NCBI GenBank assembly: GCA_012295275.1
Contig: CM022677.1
Location: 27,226,379 to 27,261,378, forward strand
Length of the DNA: 35,000 bases
Direction of reading: 5' to 3'
Source of the DNA: Chrysomallon squamiferum
Taxonomy: Eukaryota; Mollusca; Gastropoda; Neomphalida; Peltospiridae
This document shows positions 20,336 through 31,190 of the stretch, one piece after another (position 1 is the first letter of the stretch; each line of letters starts with the position of its first letter). Both the position numbers and the translations under genes were made by a program. Below the pieces are notes generated by a model. That model saw only the letters and a program-made list of their open reading frames with translations, was not told the origin of the DNA and searched no databases.

Positions 20336-20377
20336 CATATAGTTAAATTAATTTTTTAAATATATTTTGTTTTACAG

Positions 20378-20506
20378 AAGATAGAAAACTGTTTGTTGGG
20401 ATGCTCAATAAACAGCAGATTGAAGAAGATGTTCGTCAGTTGTTTAGTCCGTACGGAGCCATTGAGGAATGTACCATACTGCGAGATCAAAATGGCAACA
20501 GTAAAG
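20378..20506 (+). CDS. CELF4: CELF-family exon: first half of RRM2
   Basis: Acceptor TTTTGTTTTACAG|AAG and donor AAAG|GTGAGT frame 129 nt. With one G from the upstream exon it reads [14 protein letters not shown], then [18 protein letters not shown], then [17 protein letters not shown] is the RNP2 strand of an [15 protein letters not shown] is helix 1, and the IEECTILRD strand matches the CELF3-6 group rather than CELF1/2, which have KLFIGMISKKC and RILRGPDG. The final G is the first base of the Gly of RNP1, so the RNP1 octamer is split by the next intron. The exon length is a multiple of three and both ends are phase 1. CELF proteins bind GU/CUG-rich RNA and control splicing, stability and translation. 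Confidence 0.95.
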
Positions 20507-20945
20507 GTGAGTGATCTCCCCTTTTCTCGTGAATAGCCTCCCTTTTTTCATGAATTAGTTGTTTAATCACCCCACTTCTCCTTTTTTTAAAATTAATTAT
20601 CTATCATTTTCTCATAACCTGTTTATCTTTTTTTCTACATATTTGTCGTGGAGTATTTATCCTTTTTCTTAAGTAATCTCCCCTTTTTTCATGAGTTACC
20701 TACCTTTTTATCATCTGTTATATATACCCTTTCATCGTGCATTGTCTACCATGTTGACTGTTATTTCAGAAACATTTCGAATTATAATTTTATTTAGACT
20801 TATTTTTATTATTAGTATATTATTTTCAAATCGTTTTAGCATCCCTAGATTAAAATTTATACGTCATAGAAAAACAAAGAATTATGAGAGAGATTTCTAC
20901 TGGTTATTTTTTGTTTGTTTAAATATTTTTAATACAAATTGAAAT

Positions 20946-20976
20946 TTAGGTAGGTAGGTAAGTAAGTAAGTAAATA
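20946..20976 (+). repeat. (GTAG)n(GTAA)n tetranucleotide with 5' splice-site look-alikes
   Basis: GGTAGGTAGGTAAGTAAGTAAG includes several perfect GTAAGT strings, identical to the U1 consensus. It lies 440 nt downstream of the real donor at 20507. Confidence 0.85.
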
Positions 20977-21450
20977 AATAAAAAAAAAAAAAAAAAAACA
21001 ACAACAAACAAACATGTCCCTTGTATCATAATAATATCCCCATTTATCTTCACTGCCAATTCTGGTTCCATTACGCTAATTATTAAAAAAAACAAACAAT
21101 AAAAAACAAAGAAATAATAAAAAAAAATAATAATAATTTATATTTTTCAATGCTTTCCCTCCTTTAGACAAATATGCATCACACCAGTATTAAATACAAA
21201 TTTTTTATTTACTTTCCATTTTACCCCTTTCATGGACCCACCCCTGAGAAATATGATGCTGCTGTTGATTAAACAGATCCACATACATGTGTGAATACGA
21301 CTTGTTTGAGAGAAATTTGAAAAGTAAAAGATTGTTAGGTAAATAAAATATTAAAATGAGAAAATTACTTGCTCTTATGAAATTCAGACCAAAAAAAAAA
21401 AAAAAAAAAAAAAAGTTTTAAATGTCAGGATTAAATCAATTATTCAGTTA

Positions 21451-21790
21451 GTTCGGGTGAGGTCTGGAAAGAGCAGAAGTTAAATGCAGAAACAGTTTAT
21501 AGGAAAATAGTATCGATCTTGCAAAATGGCTGACATTAGACTTAAGTTCTTTTGTTCCTGAGATATTTTTTTTTTTTTAACAAGTTCGGAAAAAAAGTAG
21601 AAGTTAAATGCAGAAACAGTTTATAGGCAAATAGTATTGATCTTACAAAATGGCTGACATTAGAGTAAGTTCTTTTGTTCCCAAGAATTTTTTTTAACAA
21701 GTTCTGAAAAGAGCAGAAGTTAAATGCAGAAACACTTTACAGGAAAATAGTATTGATCTTGCAAAAACAAAAATGGCTGATGTTGGATAA
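21451..21790. repeat. Three-copy minisatellite, unit 116-124 bp
   Basis: AAGTTAAATGCAGAAACA recurs at 21477 and 21601, with one substitution at 21717, so the periods are 124 and 116. Each unit also has AAATAGTATTGATCTT, then AAAATGGCTGACATTAGA, then TTCTTTTGTTCC. The ATGGCTGACATTA core is also found inverted near 13248 and partly near 9749, which suggests the unit derives from a dispersed repeat. Confidence 0.9.
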
Positions 21791-22247
21791 AATTCCCTAG
21801 CTTTGTTTTTATTTATTATTTTTTTCTGTTCTCACGTGACCAAATAATTTTTGTATATGATTAATGATTGTTGTGAATTCAAACTTGAAATTTTCACACG
21901 AGAGAATATAAAAAACTTTAGTGATATGTAAGAGATAAAAATTTGATTTATTACTAAGATTAAGCATGAAATGTTGTTGTTATTATTCAGTACGGCAAAG
22001 TGCGAATAAATGAGAATAAACACATACACAAACACACTAATAATTGAAAATTAGAACTTGCTGTTTGGAATATCTGATCACAGTTATAGATTTTTCTGTC
22101 GATCAATGTACAGACATATACATGCACATGCATGCACAAAACATGAACTCATTTGTATACAAAAAAAAAAAAAAAATGATATACACACAAAAAAAGAACA
22201 CTCATAGATGTACAAACACAAAATGTCACGAACACGTCCAATAATCA

Positions 22248-22249
<2 letters not shown>

Positions 22250-22310
<61 letters not shown>

Positions 22311-22392
22311 CTACACACAGCTACACACACACACACAGACACACACACATACACACACAAACACACACACACACACACACACAAAGGCACAG

Positions 22393-22482
<90 letters not shown>

Positions 22483-22530
22483 ACATATACACACACACAC
22501 AGAGACACATACACACAGACACACACAGAC
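22250..22530. repeat. About 280-nt (CA)n compound microsatellite
   Basis: Pure CA at 22250-22309, interrupted CA to 22395, pure CA to about 22477, then CA with GA/TA variants to 22530. Thr/His and Cys/Val frames are artefacts. Confidence 0.95.
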
Positions 22531-22794
22531 AATAGAGGTGACAGAAAGATAGAACCAGTGGTTTGGAATATATCATCACATCTATCGATTTTTCTTTGGA
22601 CAAAAATGGATGTGTATAAAAGGAATCAGTTTTCCATATCCAGGAATTGATTTATCAATATTTGCATATTAAATGAATATTAATATTACATGTGTCTAAT
22701 ATAATGTTACAGTGTGTAATGCGTTTTGAATTAGCAATAAATATTTTAAAATGACATATTATTTACAGGGTATCAAATAAAAAGAGGTATTTCA

Positions 22795-22960
22795 TGTCTA
22801 CCATATATATATATATGTATGTAACATAACAGGATAACAACATAAAATTAATAACATAGCAACATAGTATAGCAACATAATATGACATAATAGAATAATA
22901 TATCAGAATAACATAACAGAATAACAACATAAAATAGCACAGTACAACACAAGACATCAC
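22795..22960. repeat. Degenerate ATAACA / ACATA array
   Basis: A short (TA)n is followed by about 150 nt of variants of AACATAATA, ATAACAACATAAAAT and AGCAACATA. The copies are imperfect. Confidence 0.75.
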
Positions 22961-23022
22961 AAAATAAAAGTAATGAAATGAAAATAGTGATTGTTAAATT
23001 TTTTTGATATTATAAAACTGGT

Positions 23023-23168
23023 AAAGGTTTTTTTTTTTTTTTTTTTTTTTCCATTAGGTATCTATTTTTAAATAAGGTTTTTCTTTATCAGATATCTATT
23101 TTTGAGTGAAGGTTTTTTTTTCTCTATCAGATATCTATTTTTGAGTGAAATTCTAGTTTTGAGTGATG
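23023..23168. repeat. Poly(T) followed by a three-copy short tandem repeat
   Basis: After a T run (23023-23050), TATCTATTTTTGAGTGAA-type units start at 23059, 23093 and 23132, each followed by a T stretch (periods 34 and 39). A partial fourth copy is TTTTGAGTGATG at about 23157. Confidence 0.85.
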
Positions 23169-23435
23169 CAGTTAAAGAAAGCCTTTCAGTTTATCTTGTC
23201 ATTTCCGATACTGCAGTGGTATTCATTTTGTTTTCTCAGATACAAGTTAAACAATATTTTTACCGTGGAATATAAAGCTGTAAATGTGAATTTAAAAAAA
23301 AACAGAAAAAAAAAGAAAAAAAGAAGAATAATAGAAATCCAAAATCCCATTTATTTTCAAAACAGTCTGAATGTGTTTGCTTATGCAGATGTTTCTCTGT
23401 TTATAAGATATAGTTTTGTATGTGTTTGTGTATGT

Positions 23436-23442
23436 ATATGTA

Positions 23443-23474
<32 letters not shown>

Positions 23475-23522
23475 CATACATACATATGTATCTGTGTGTG
23501 TATGTGTGTGTGTGTGTGTGTA
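23436..23522. repeat. (CATA)n and (TG)n
   Basis: ATACATACATAC covers about 23443-23486 and a TG run covers about 23493-23522. Frames across it are artefacts. Confidence 0.9.
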
Positions 23523-24624
23523 CAAACACAATAAACACATTTTACAGAATAGCAATGTAACACCCAACACATTTAAACAAAACCAAAAAACACAAAAACT
23601 TTCATTCAAACTGTCACACACTCGTAAAAGTTCATTAGCACTTTATCTCTCTTAACTAACAGCACCAACCACCACCGCTACTACTACTACTACTACATCT
23701 GTTTACCAGATAGAAAACTCGCATTACTTATTAATGAGATGACGTTGGTAATTGAACGACTACCACACTGAAGTGATTACCATTTATAAAATATTTACAC
23801 CAACGTCGATGGTGAGGTACAGTTGCGTGTTACAATGTTTAAGAAAGATTGATGACGTATTTGATTAAATATAAAATGCTTATCCACAAATAGGAGGAGT
23901 CTGTAGTCTGTTGGTTAGTGCTGGATTGTGGATTAGTCCATTTAGAGATGTTTTCCAATTCTAAACAGAGCTCTGCAAATATCAATAGCAGCAGTGTATA
24001 GTTTTTGCCTGCTCAGACATGATCACACACACACACACATGCACAGACACATGTACATATATAAATTCTAGACAAACATCCATATATTCTGTGTTGTGAT
24101 ACAGACACACATACATTCAGAACACACAGACATATATACACACATAACAAACATACAGAAAAACCACACCACATTCTCACACATACAAATAAACATAGAG
24201 AAAAAAAAGACAGAGAAAAACAAATATAATATCATGTACAAACACCTGTACACACAGACACCATACAAATACATCTGATAGAAACCTGATTTAAAAGAAT
24301 AAGTCACTAAAAATTCACTCATTCTTTGTCTTATAAACTGATGAATTCTTTTTCATATCCTTCTTAAACATTAGATGACACCAGGTGCAAAAATAATTTT
24401 TAAAAACCCACACTGAAATAAAAAAAATAAAAAAATAAATTAACAAGACAAGCTGTTAAAGAAACCAAAACAAAAGTGAAAATAAAAAAAAAAAAAAAAT
24501 TTCAGTGGTATAAGAGCTATCCCCCTCAAAGACAGACAGGTAGGGAGAGGTTTCTGTAAAAATAGACACTGTGTGTTTGTTACATAAATAAATCTCTCCT
24601 AACAGGAAGACAAAAATAAACATT

Positions 24625-24845
24625 CAACTCAACACCCTCCGTCCCTGCCACCTCCTCCCTCCCTACTCTCTCCCCCAGCATGGGCTCGCCCTCCACTTCT
24701 GTATGTTCCACTTAATCCAGCTGGATCTATTACACAGGCACACAAATCAACCCCCTCTCATGCATTCTTTCTCTATACTGATTCCCCCATGCTGTGATTC
24801 CCCCCTCCACTCATCCCACCACCCCACCACCCCACCACATTACTT
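24625..24845. other. C-rich stretch with decoy splice acceptor
   Basis: CCTCCCTCCCTACTCTCTCCCCCAG ends at 24679 in pieces that look like a strong polypyrimidine tract and AG. The following frame from CATGGGC reaches a stop after 11 codons. CCCACCACCCC repeats at 24807-24838 give the minus strand G-quadruplex potential. Confidence 0.5.
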
Positions 24846-25264
24846 TTGGTTGATTCCATCTGGAGTGAGGCAGAAGACACATGCCTTTGTTGAATGTTTC
24901 TCTTGATGTTCCTGATAGCAGAAGATTTTTTTTTTTTTTTTTTTTTTTTTTAGTTGTTTTAAAGGAGGTCTATTTTTTTTTTTTTTTAAATACTTGCACT
25001 ATCAGATTACCCACCTAGTGCCCTATCACTCAAATGATGGCTCCGGTATAGAAGATAGTATTTAGAGTGCTGCTTAATAGTAAAAATATTCTATGTTTTT
25101 TATTGGTCTGTGGAAATAACGTTCTCTAAACAACTATTTCAGAAATGGCTTTTTATTGTTTATTCAGTTTGTTTGTTTTATTAGTCAGCGCTAAAGTCTT
25201 AAACAACTAGTCTACAAATAAATACTGTTTATTTCTCAAAGCTATCTTTATTCCTAAACAGCTA

Positions 25265-25400
25265 ATATATATTTTTAGAAAATTTATTTTATTTTATTTT
25301 ATTCTATTCTATTCTTATATATTTTATTTCATTTAATTTCATTTCATTTATTATTCTTATGTATTTTATTTTTATTTTATGTTCTTATTTATTTTTAATT
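25265..25400. repeat. (ATTTT)n / (TTTTA) degenerate array
   Basis: TTTTA and TTCTA pentamers with variants, AT-only apart from rare C. Confidence 0.85.
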
Positions 25401-25548
25401 TATTTAATTATTTAATGTATAATCATTATATTTTATATAATATTTTCTAAATAACTACCTAATATTAATCATGGTACACTTAAATGTAGGATTTATTGTC
25501 AAATGTAATCTTATCTTGCCTGCTTCCATTCCGATTGGTACTCCACTT

Positions 25549-25552
<4 letters not shown>

Positions 25553-25599
<47 letters not shown>
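25553..25599. repeat. (TG)n microsatellite
   Basis: A 47-nt pure TG run, UGUGUG in + strand RNA. Confidence 0.95.
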
Positions 25600-25601
<2 letters not shown>

Positions 25602-25659
25602 ATAAAAGATCTGTAAAATATTGTTGGTAGTGTCTTTATAAATTTATAAGTAGAGATTA

Positions 25660-25960
25660 TTATTACTATTGCCGCTGCTTCAAGATCTGTTGTCACTACT
25701 ACTACTACTACTGATACTATAACACTACTAGCACTACTTCCACAACAACTACTACTACTACACGACAACTATTTTTATTACTATACTATTTATATTGCTT
25801 TATTATAGCTAGTATTACTATCACCACTAGAACAACGTACAACTACTACCACTACTGATATACTACTACAACTACAACTACTACTGCTCATGCAGCTGCT
25901 ACCACTAAAACTACCACTATTATTATTATTATACTACTACTACAACAGTAATGTTATAAG
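25660..25960. repeat. Degenerate (ACT)n array
   Basis: ACT/ACA triplets with frequent interruptions. Followed by (TTC)n at about 25990-26050. Confidence 0.85.
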
Positions 25961-26094
25961 CCTATAATACTACTACTATTAAAACAATTCTTTTTCTTAT
26001 TCTTCTTCTTCTTATTCACCATAATCCTCTTTTTTTCCCCCTTCTTCTTCTACTTATAATAATAATTATTATTATTTGTGCACAACACAAACAG

Positions 26095-26715
26095 ATCTGA
26101 TTTACTTTTGCCACTTCATCTGGCAGCATTAGTCTTGAAAAATCAGTCGTAATCTCTCGTTTCTATCGTTCCCGACACCCGAACTATGTCGGACGTCAAA
26201 CGCAGACCCAGTCGACTATCTGAAGAAGAAATCAATTTTTCTAGTCAAAGCAGCATTGAAAAGTTATTTTTAGACTTCCATTAAAGCGATCCAGTTTCCT
26301 TGTGGCAAAGGCTAGCATGAAGAAGGGGAGAGAAAAAAAATAACAATAACAGATGAAGAGATGGTAAAAAAAAAAAAAAAAAAAAAACGAAAACATGATT
26401 TTTTTTTTTCTCGTTTGGTTTTCCGTTTGTTACTTAGATCGAAACGAGTTCAGTGTTTATGTTATTTTAGTAGTTTTCCTCAGTAAAAGAGCTCTACAAG
26501 TGTACTCGACAATAATTGGGTGATTGTTTTTGTGTCCAGTAAATAAATCGTTTGATGCCGCTGAGGCCGAATTGATTTGGAGATAAAGTTGTCAGAATTA
26601 GGCGCTGGTTGGAAACTGGTTGACGTGAGGTCCCAAATCGATTTACAGAACTGACATGGCGCGATTGCACCATTTTACTCTGTTGCGTTCTTGTTCGCGA
26701 TAGTTTTATCTGACA
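26095..26715. other. CpG-containing repeat-poor island inside the 10-kb intron
   Basis: About 600 nt broken only by an A/T homopolymer patch near 26365-26410. It has many CpG dinucleotides, which are rare elsewhere in the window, and strings such as CCCGACACCCGAACTATGTC and GATGCCGCTGAGGCCGAATTG. It includes the 32-codon open frame listed next. It could be an unrecognised exon, an internal promoter, or a conserved non-coding element. No TATA box of the 6831 type was seen. Confidence 0.4.
26186..26284 (+). other. 32-codon open frame of unknown status
   Basis: ATG at 26186 to TAA at 26282-26284 reads MSDVKRRPSRLSEEEINF then SSQSSIEKLFLDFH. Residue use is balanced and charged, unlike the repeat-derived frames of this window, and a basic Arg-Pro-Ser-Arg is followed by an acidic Glu cluster. 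No family is recognised. No clear donor splice site follows before the stop. A chance frame of this length is quite possible. Confidence 0.2.
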
Positions 26716-26868
26716 TTTATTTATTTATTTATTTATTTTTATTATTATTATTTAGTAGTAGTAGTAGTGGTAATTGTAGTTGTTGTTGTAATACGAGTAG
26801 TATTGATATTCTAGTAGTAAAAAAGTTACGTACATTTAGTTATTAATAAATCTCTTAAATTAATATAA

Positions 26869-26905
<37 letters not shown>

Positions 26906-26950
26906 GTTATTATTATTATTATTATTGTTGTTATTGTTGTTGTTGTTATT

Positions 26951-26989
<39 letters not shown>

Positions 26990-27165
26990 ATTATTATTAT
27001 TATTATTATTATTAAAATAGTAGTTTTAGTAATAGCAGCAACTCCTGTAAACGTAGTCCTAGGTTTAAATTTTATTTATGTATTTATTTATATTCAAGTG
27101 TAATTTTTATTTATTTATTTATTTACATTCTTATATCTGCTAATATTAATTAATTATAAGTATTA

Positions 27166-27224
<59 letters not shown>

Positions 27225-27255
27225 CAATGACAATGATAATAATAATAATAATAAT
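26716..27255. repeat. (TTTA), (TTA/TTG)n and (TAA)n arrays
   Basis: A (TTA)n-(TTG)n-(TTA)n block covers 26872-27013, with about eleven uninterrupted TTG in the middle, and (TAA)n covers 27167-27253. The two blocks are mutually complementary in part (TTA versus TAA). The TTG part is a UUG tract in + strand RNA. Confidence 0.9.
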
Positions 27256-27375
27256 ATAAAAAACGCAGATTCATTATATATAAAGACTGAGTCATTGAAC
27301 TAGTTTACTGTATACTCAGTCTGTTAAATATATTTAAAATGTCATCACATTAAAAACAAAATCATACACAACACC

Positions 27376-27679
27376 TGTGTGTGTGTGTGTGCGTGTGTGT
27401 GTACAAACACACACATAGATACACTGATATACACACCAAAACATATTAATACAATGACAACAGCATCACAAATGTGTACTATATTTAACAATATATATAA
27501 AAAATAATAACAGCTACATGTACAACTATTTACTTGATATAATAAAAAAACAACAACACAACTACAGTAGAACCAACAGCTACAACTGCAGCAACTACTA
27601 CTGAGAATTACAACAGTAACAAGAAACAAAACTAGCATAGGTAATAACTGCAACTACAAACAACAACAAAAGATAAATA

Positions 27680-27725
<46 letters not shown>
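27376..27725. repeat. (TG)n and (TAA)n with CAA-rich sequence between
   Basis: A TG run with one CG variant covers 27376-27401, and AACTAC/CAACAA-rich sequence covers 27510-27670. (TAA)n covers 27686-27725. The open frame on the minus strand is a consequence of these biases. Confidence 0.85.
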
Positions 27726-28392
27726 TAATACTTTTTTTTTTATTTAACATACAAAAAAACAAACAAAAAAACTAAAACCTAAAAAAAAGTTACCACTAAC
27801 AACAGCAACAGCAGTACTAAAAAAAAAAAAAAAAAAAAAAAAAGAAAAACTATGACTGCAACAACAGCAACTACATCAACAACAATGAGTACTGAAAAGA
27901 GAAAATGCTGTTAACAAACAGCGATGTGTTCTGGATGACTGATTTCATCTATTGATTAACCATGAACACCACAAGGTGACTCGTACTACCCCCCCACCTC
28001 TCACAAACACATGAGTCTTCAGAATGAGTAACGATTGGTCATAACATTATCATAATTTATGCAGCAGCCGGCCAACAATGGAAGAGATTTTAGAATATTT
28101 TTTCTTTGTCTCCTCACACCAGTATGTTTTTCAACCTGAGACAGCACATCATTTTAAATTTGCTTTAAAAAAACAAACTGTGGAGAAATATTTTGAATTG
28201 TTTGCGATTCTCTCTTTTTGGTTTCAATCTTGTGTATGGTGAGGACAATTTTTTATCCTTTGTAAAGTGATTTTTAAATAATATTTTGATTTAACTTTTT
28301 TTCATTTTTGGACAAAGGAAAAAAGCAGAGATTCTGATTGGGTTTGTTACTGTGTTGGGAATTGTTTTACAGTATATCTGCGAATTTGATGT

Positions 28393-28396
28393 TCAT

Positions 28397-28427
<31 letters not shown>

Positions 28428-28500
28428 CTATTTGTGTATTTTATTTATTTATTAACTATTTGTTTATTTATTTATTTATTTGTTATTTATTTATTCATTA
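28393..28500. repeat. (TTTA)n array
   Basis: ATTT tetramers broken by ACTATTTG units. The Leu/Ile/Tyr frame is an artefact. Confidence 0.9.
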
Positions 28501-28831
28501 TGTTTAGTTTGGGTTTTAATATCAGTAAAGAACAGTGAAATAAAATGGTGTGTGTGTTTTACTAAGGTCTACTTTTTTTTTTTTTTTTTTAAATTGTTTA
28601 TTTAAAAAACACCCAAAACCAACATCTGTAGTAATTTTCCTTTGTCAAGTTTCTAAATCAAAAAATTAACTTGTATGTATATTATATTAAACCTACAGTC
28701 TGTACAGAGTTATTTTTAGAAATTATATTACTTAATGTGCTGGTAATACTTATTTTTCTACCAGGAGTACTTAGTTTTGATAGTAATAATTAGATATTAT
28801 CAGTATTACTGAAATTTTCTGGTATTATTTT

Positions 28832-28990
28832 TAGTTTTCTACCGGTAGTACTTAATTTGTCTAGTATTAGTTTAGTTTTCTACTGGTAGTACTTAATTTG
28901 TCTAGGATTAGCTTAGTTTTCTACTAGGAGTATTTAATGTGTCTAGTATTAGCTTAGGTGTCTACCAATAGTATTACTAGTTCTTACTAG
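28832..28990. repeat. Four-copy minisatellite, unit 41-42 bp
   Basis: AGTTTTCTAC..GTAGTACTTAAT and TTGTCTAG.ATTAG.TT units start at 28832, 28873, 28915 and 28956 (periods 41, 42, 41). Diverged relatives of TACTAGTATTACTAG extend to about 29340. Confidence 0.85.
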
Positions 28991-29494
28991 TGGTAGTCAG
29001 TTCCACCAATATAAGTTTCTTTACTAGCAGTTCTTAGTTTTACTAGTACTAGTTAGTTCTATTAGAAGTAAAAGTTTCACTTTTACAAGTTAGTATTATT
29101 ACTTCAATTTGTATTACTTAAAGGTATCAGTATTACTTAGTTTTAACAGTAATACTTACTATATTTTTAATTTTGTAAATATTATTTAAATCTGCTTCTC
29201 TGCTTAATTCTGGTAGTATTAATAGAGTTTCCACTAGGGATATTTAGATTCTCTAGTTTCACTAGATGACTATAATGTACTAGTATTACTTGTACGAATT
29301 ACTGTTATTACTACTAGTTGTATAACTGGTTATATTTGATTATTTATAATTAGAGTAATAACATGTCTTACAGGCTTATTATGATTACTGACTTGGTTAA
29401 TTGTACTAGTACTGATTAATAGCTAATTAATTGTACTAGTACTAACTGATAGCACCGCTGTTAATGGGAATAGTTAAATGTCTTACTACCTTAA

Positions 29495-29592
29495 AGCTTA
29501 ATTAATTAATTAATTAATTAATTTATTTACTTGTTTATTTATTTATTTACTCATTTCTTTCTTTATTTATTTATTTATTTATTTATTTTTTT
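29495..29592. repeat. (TTAA)n and (TTTA)n array
   Basis: TTAATTAATTAA is followed by TTTA tetramers and a T run. Confidence 0.9.
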
Positions 29593-29859
29593 TTTTTGAG
29601 AAATATTATCATTTGGATCAGAGCTTTCAGATTATTTCTGAACTTTGTAAACTGATAAAAATTACTAGCAGTCGTCAGTTATATGTAGTAATAATCATCC
29701 TAGCTACATTAATTAAAATTATATTTTTTTAAATTTCTTTTCTTTCATTTTTTGTTATTCTTCTCTTTTTCATTACTATTGTGTTTCTCTTTCTTCCTTT
29801 TTCAACCCAAATTAATGTCGTCAGTTCATGTTTATTGCGTCTTTCATTCTTTGATTGTA

Positions 29860-29975
29860 CTTTATTCTTTCTTTTGTCATTTTTTCTTTCTTACATAATT
29901 CTTTTTTCATTTTCTTTTGTCTTTTTTCTTTCTTATATAATTCTTTTTTCATTTTTTTTTATCATTCGTTCTTCT
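29860..29975. repeat. Duplicated T-rich unit
   Basis: TTCTTTCTTA.ATAATTCTTTT occurs at about 29887 and 29929, each followed by TTCATTTT, a direct duplication of about 42-43 bp in pyrimidine-rich sequence. Confidence 0.75.
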
Positions 29976-30078
29976 TTTTTTCATCATTCTATCTTTTTAT
30001 TTGAAATGGGATGGTTAAGAAAAACAATTATATAAAAGATTAAGAATGTCTAAGGAGGATGATAAATAATCAATCACA

Positions 30079-30235
30079 ATAACTCATGTAATCTTATTTG
30101 AGTTTTTTAAACCGACAATAACCAATTATAATGGATTATTGTAACTCATATAAACATTTGAGTTTTGAAAATTAATAACTCATATAAACATTTGAGTTTT
30201 GAAAATTAATAATTAATCCTGATAACTCATACAAA
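30079..30235. repeat. 34-bp tandem repeat with diverged flanking copies
   Basis: TAACTCATATAAACATTTGA plus GTTTTGAAAATTAA occurs exactly twice in tandem (30142-30175 and 30176-30209). Diverged copies begin at about 30079 and 30221. Confidence 0.85.
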
Positions 30236-30561
30236 CACAACAGAAATTTAAAAAAAAAAAAAAAAAAATGCAATATAATTTATATTTTCATTCATAGCAC
30301 TAAACCTTTACTAATCATAAAGTACCACAGTCAAACAAAGAATGTATTTTTTTCCCCCTTTTCTCTCTTGATATTATTTCAAACACATAGAAATATATAT
30401 ATATATATATAACTAAACTACTGAAACATTATCGGAGATTTTTTCTCTCTCTCATTATTTTTGCTCTTTTGATACAAAAAAAAAAAACGTTACAAAACAT
30501 TTCGTTGTTGTTGTTGTTGATCAAAGTTAGATAACTCTTGTGTTGTTTTTTTTACTTGCAG

Positions 30562-30641
30562 GTTGTGCTTTTGTCAAATACACGTCTCACTCTGAAGCTC
30601 AGACTGCGATTAACGCACTACACGGCAGTCAAACTATGGCT
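30562..30641 (+). CDS. CELF4: CELF-family exon: second part of RRM2, with RNP1
   Basis: Acceptor GTTGTTTTTTTTACTTGCAG and donor GCT|GTAAGT bound 80 nt. With the G carried over it reads [18 protein letters not shown] then ALHGSQTMA. Together with the previous exon this makes the RNP1 octamer KGCAFVKY, followed by helix 2 ([12 protein letters not shown]) and the loop before beta 4. It matches CELF4/5/6 closely: GSQTM precedes GASSS, where CELF1/2 have QAQTMEGCSS. The upstream 60 nt carry five GTT/TTG units and TGTGTTGTT, which are U/G-rich sites of the kind CELF proteins bind. The exon ends on a codon boundary, so skipping this 80-nt exon would shift the frame. Confidence 0.95.
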
Positions 30642-30749
30642 GTAAGTACGGTAGGACTACATGTTATTTCCGCACTACACCCAAAACGTCCACACTCCCC
30701 ACCAACCACTGTATGGTAAGGCAACGACAGCCGTTATCATCCTGATGAT

Positions 30750-31190
30750 CATCAATCATCAGTCATCATTATCATTATTATAATTATCATCATCATCTGT
30801 ATCATCTCTATCATTATTATAATTATCATCATCTATATCATCAATCATTATTATAATTATCATCATCATCTGTATCATCTCTATCATCATCATTATTATA
30901 ATTATCATCATCTGTATCATCAATCATTATTATAATTATCATCATCTGTATCATCAATCATTATTATAATTATCATCATCTATCATCTATATCATCAGTC
31001 ATTATTATAATTATCATCTGTATCATCGATATCATCAATCATTATTATAATTATCATCATCTTCTGTATCATCTATATCAATCAATTATAATTATCATCT
31101 GTATCATCTATATCATCAATCATTATAATTATCATCATCTGTATCATCTAAATTCATCAATTATTATATTTATAATCATCATCATCTTCA
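30750..31190. repeat. Minisatellite of ATTATAATTATCATC units
   Basis: About ten copies of TATAATTATCATC plus one variant, separated by CATCTGTATCATCAATC-like spacers, giving an irregular period of about 33-45 bp. Each unit carries the palindromic core TATAATTAT. Confidence 0.9.

Larger units (their letters stand above)
6990..20377 (+). other. First intron (13.4 kb) of the inferred short transcript
   Basis: It runs from donor GTACGT (6990) to acceptor TTTTGTTTTACAG (20377). No further CELF-like exon was found in it. It holds microsatellites, one SINE relic, and islands of unique sequence listed separately. Stretches not listed separately (about 7000-7460, 7735-8220, 9200-10320, 15270-16460) are AT-rich with homopolymer and short tetranucleotide runs and show nothing recognisable. 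Confidence 0.5.
20507..30561 (+). other. Intron (10.05 kb) between the two RRM2 exons
   Basis: Bounded by GTGAGT and TTTTTTTTACTTGCAG. It splits the RNP1 motif. No CELF-like exon was found inside. Stretches not listed separately (for example 20530-20930, 23170-23400, 23640-24620, 27730-28390, 29000-29490) are AT-rich and show no recognised gene. Confidence 0.9.

Noticed and set aside
22084-22603. Long Cys/Val and Thr/His open frames on both strands
   Set aside because: They are direct translations of (CA)n/(TG)n. The same applies to the Ser-Leu, Arg-Glu, Ile, Tyr and Leu homopolymer frames throughout the window.
23890-23945. Another tRNA-like SINE head (GTAGTCTGTTGGTTAGTGCTGG)
   Set aside because: It resembles an A-box/D-loop context, but no acceptable B box follows, so it is too weak to list.
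24660-24720. Strong polypyrimidine tract plus CCCCCAG at 24679 as a new exon start
   Set aside because: The frame closes after 11 codons from the ATG, no CELF-like residues follow, and no phase-compatible donor was found.
30750-31190. CRISPR-like regularly spaced repeats
   Set aside because: Eukaryotic intron; the spacers are themselves variants of the same CATC/TATC repeat and the spacing is irregular.
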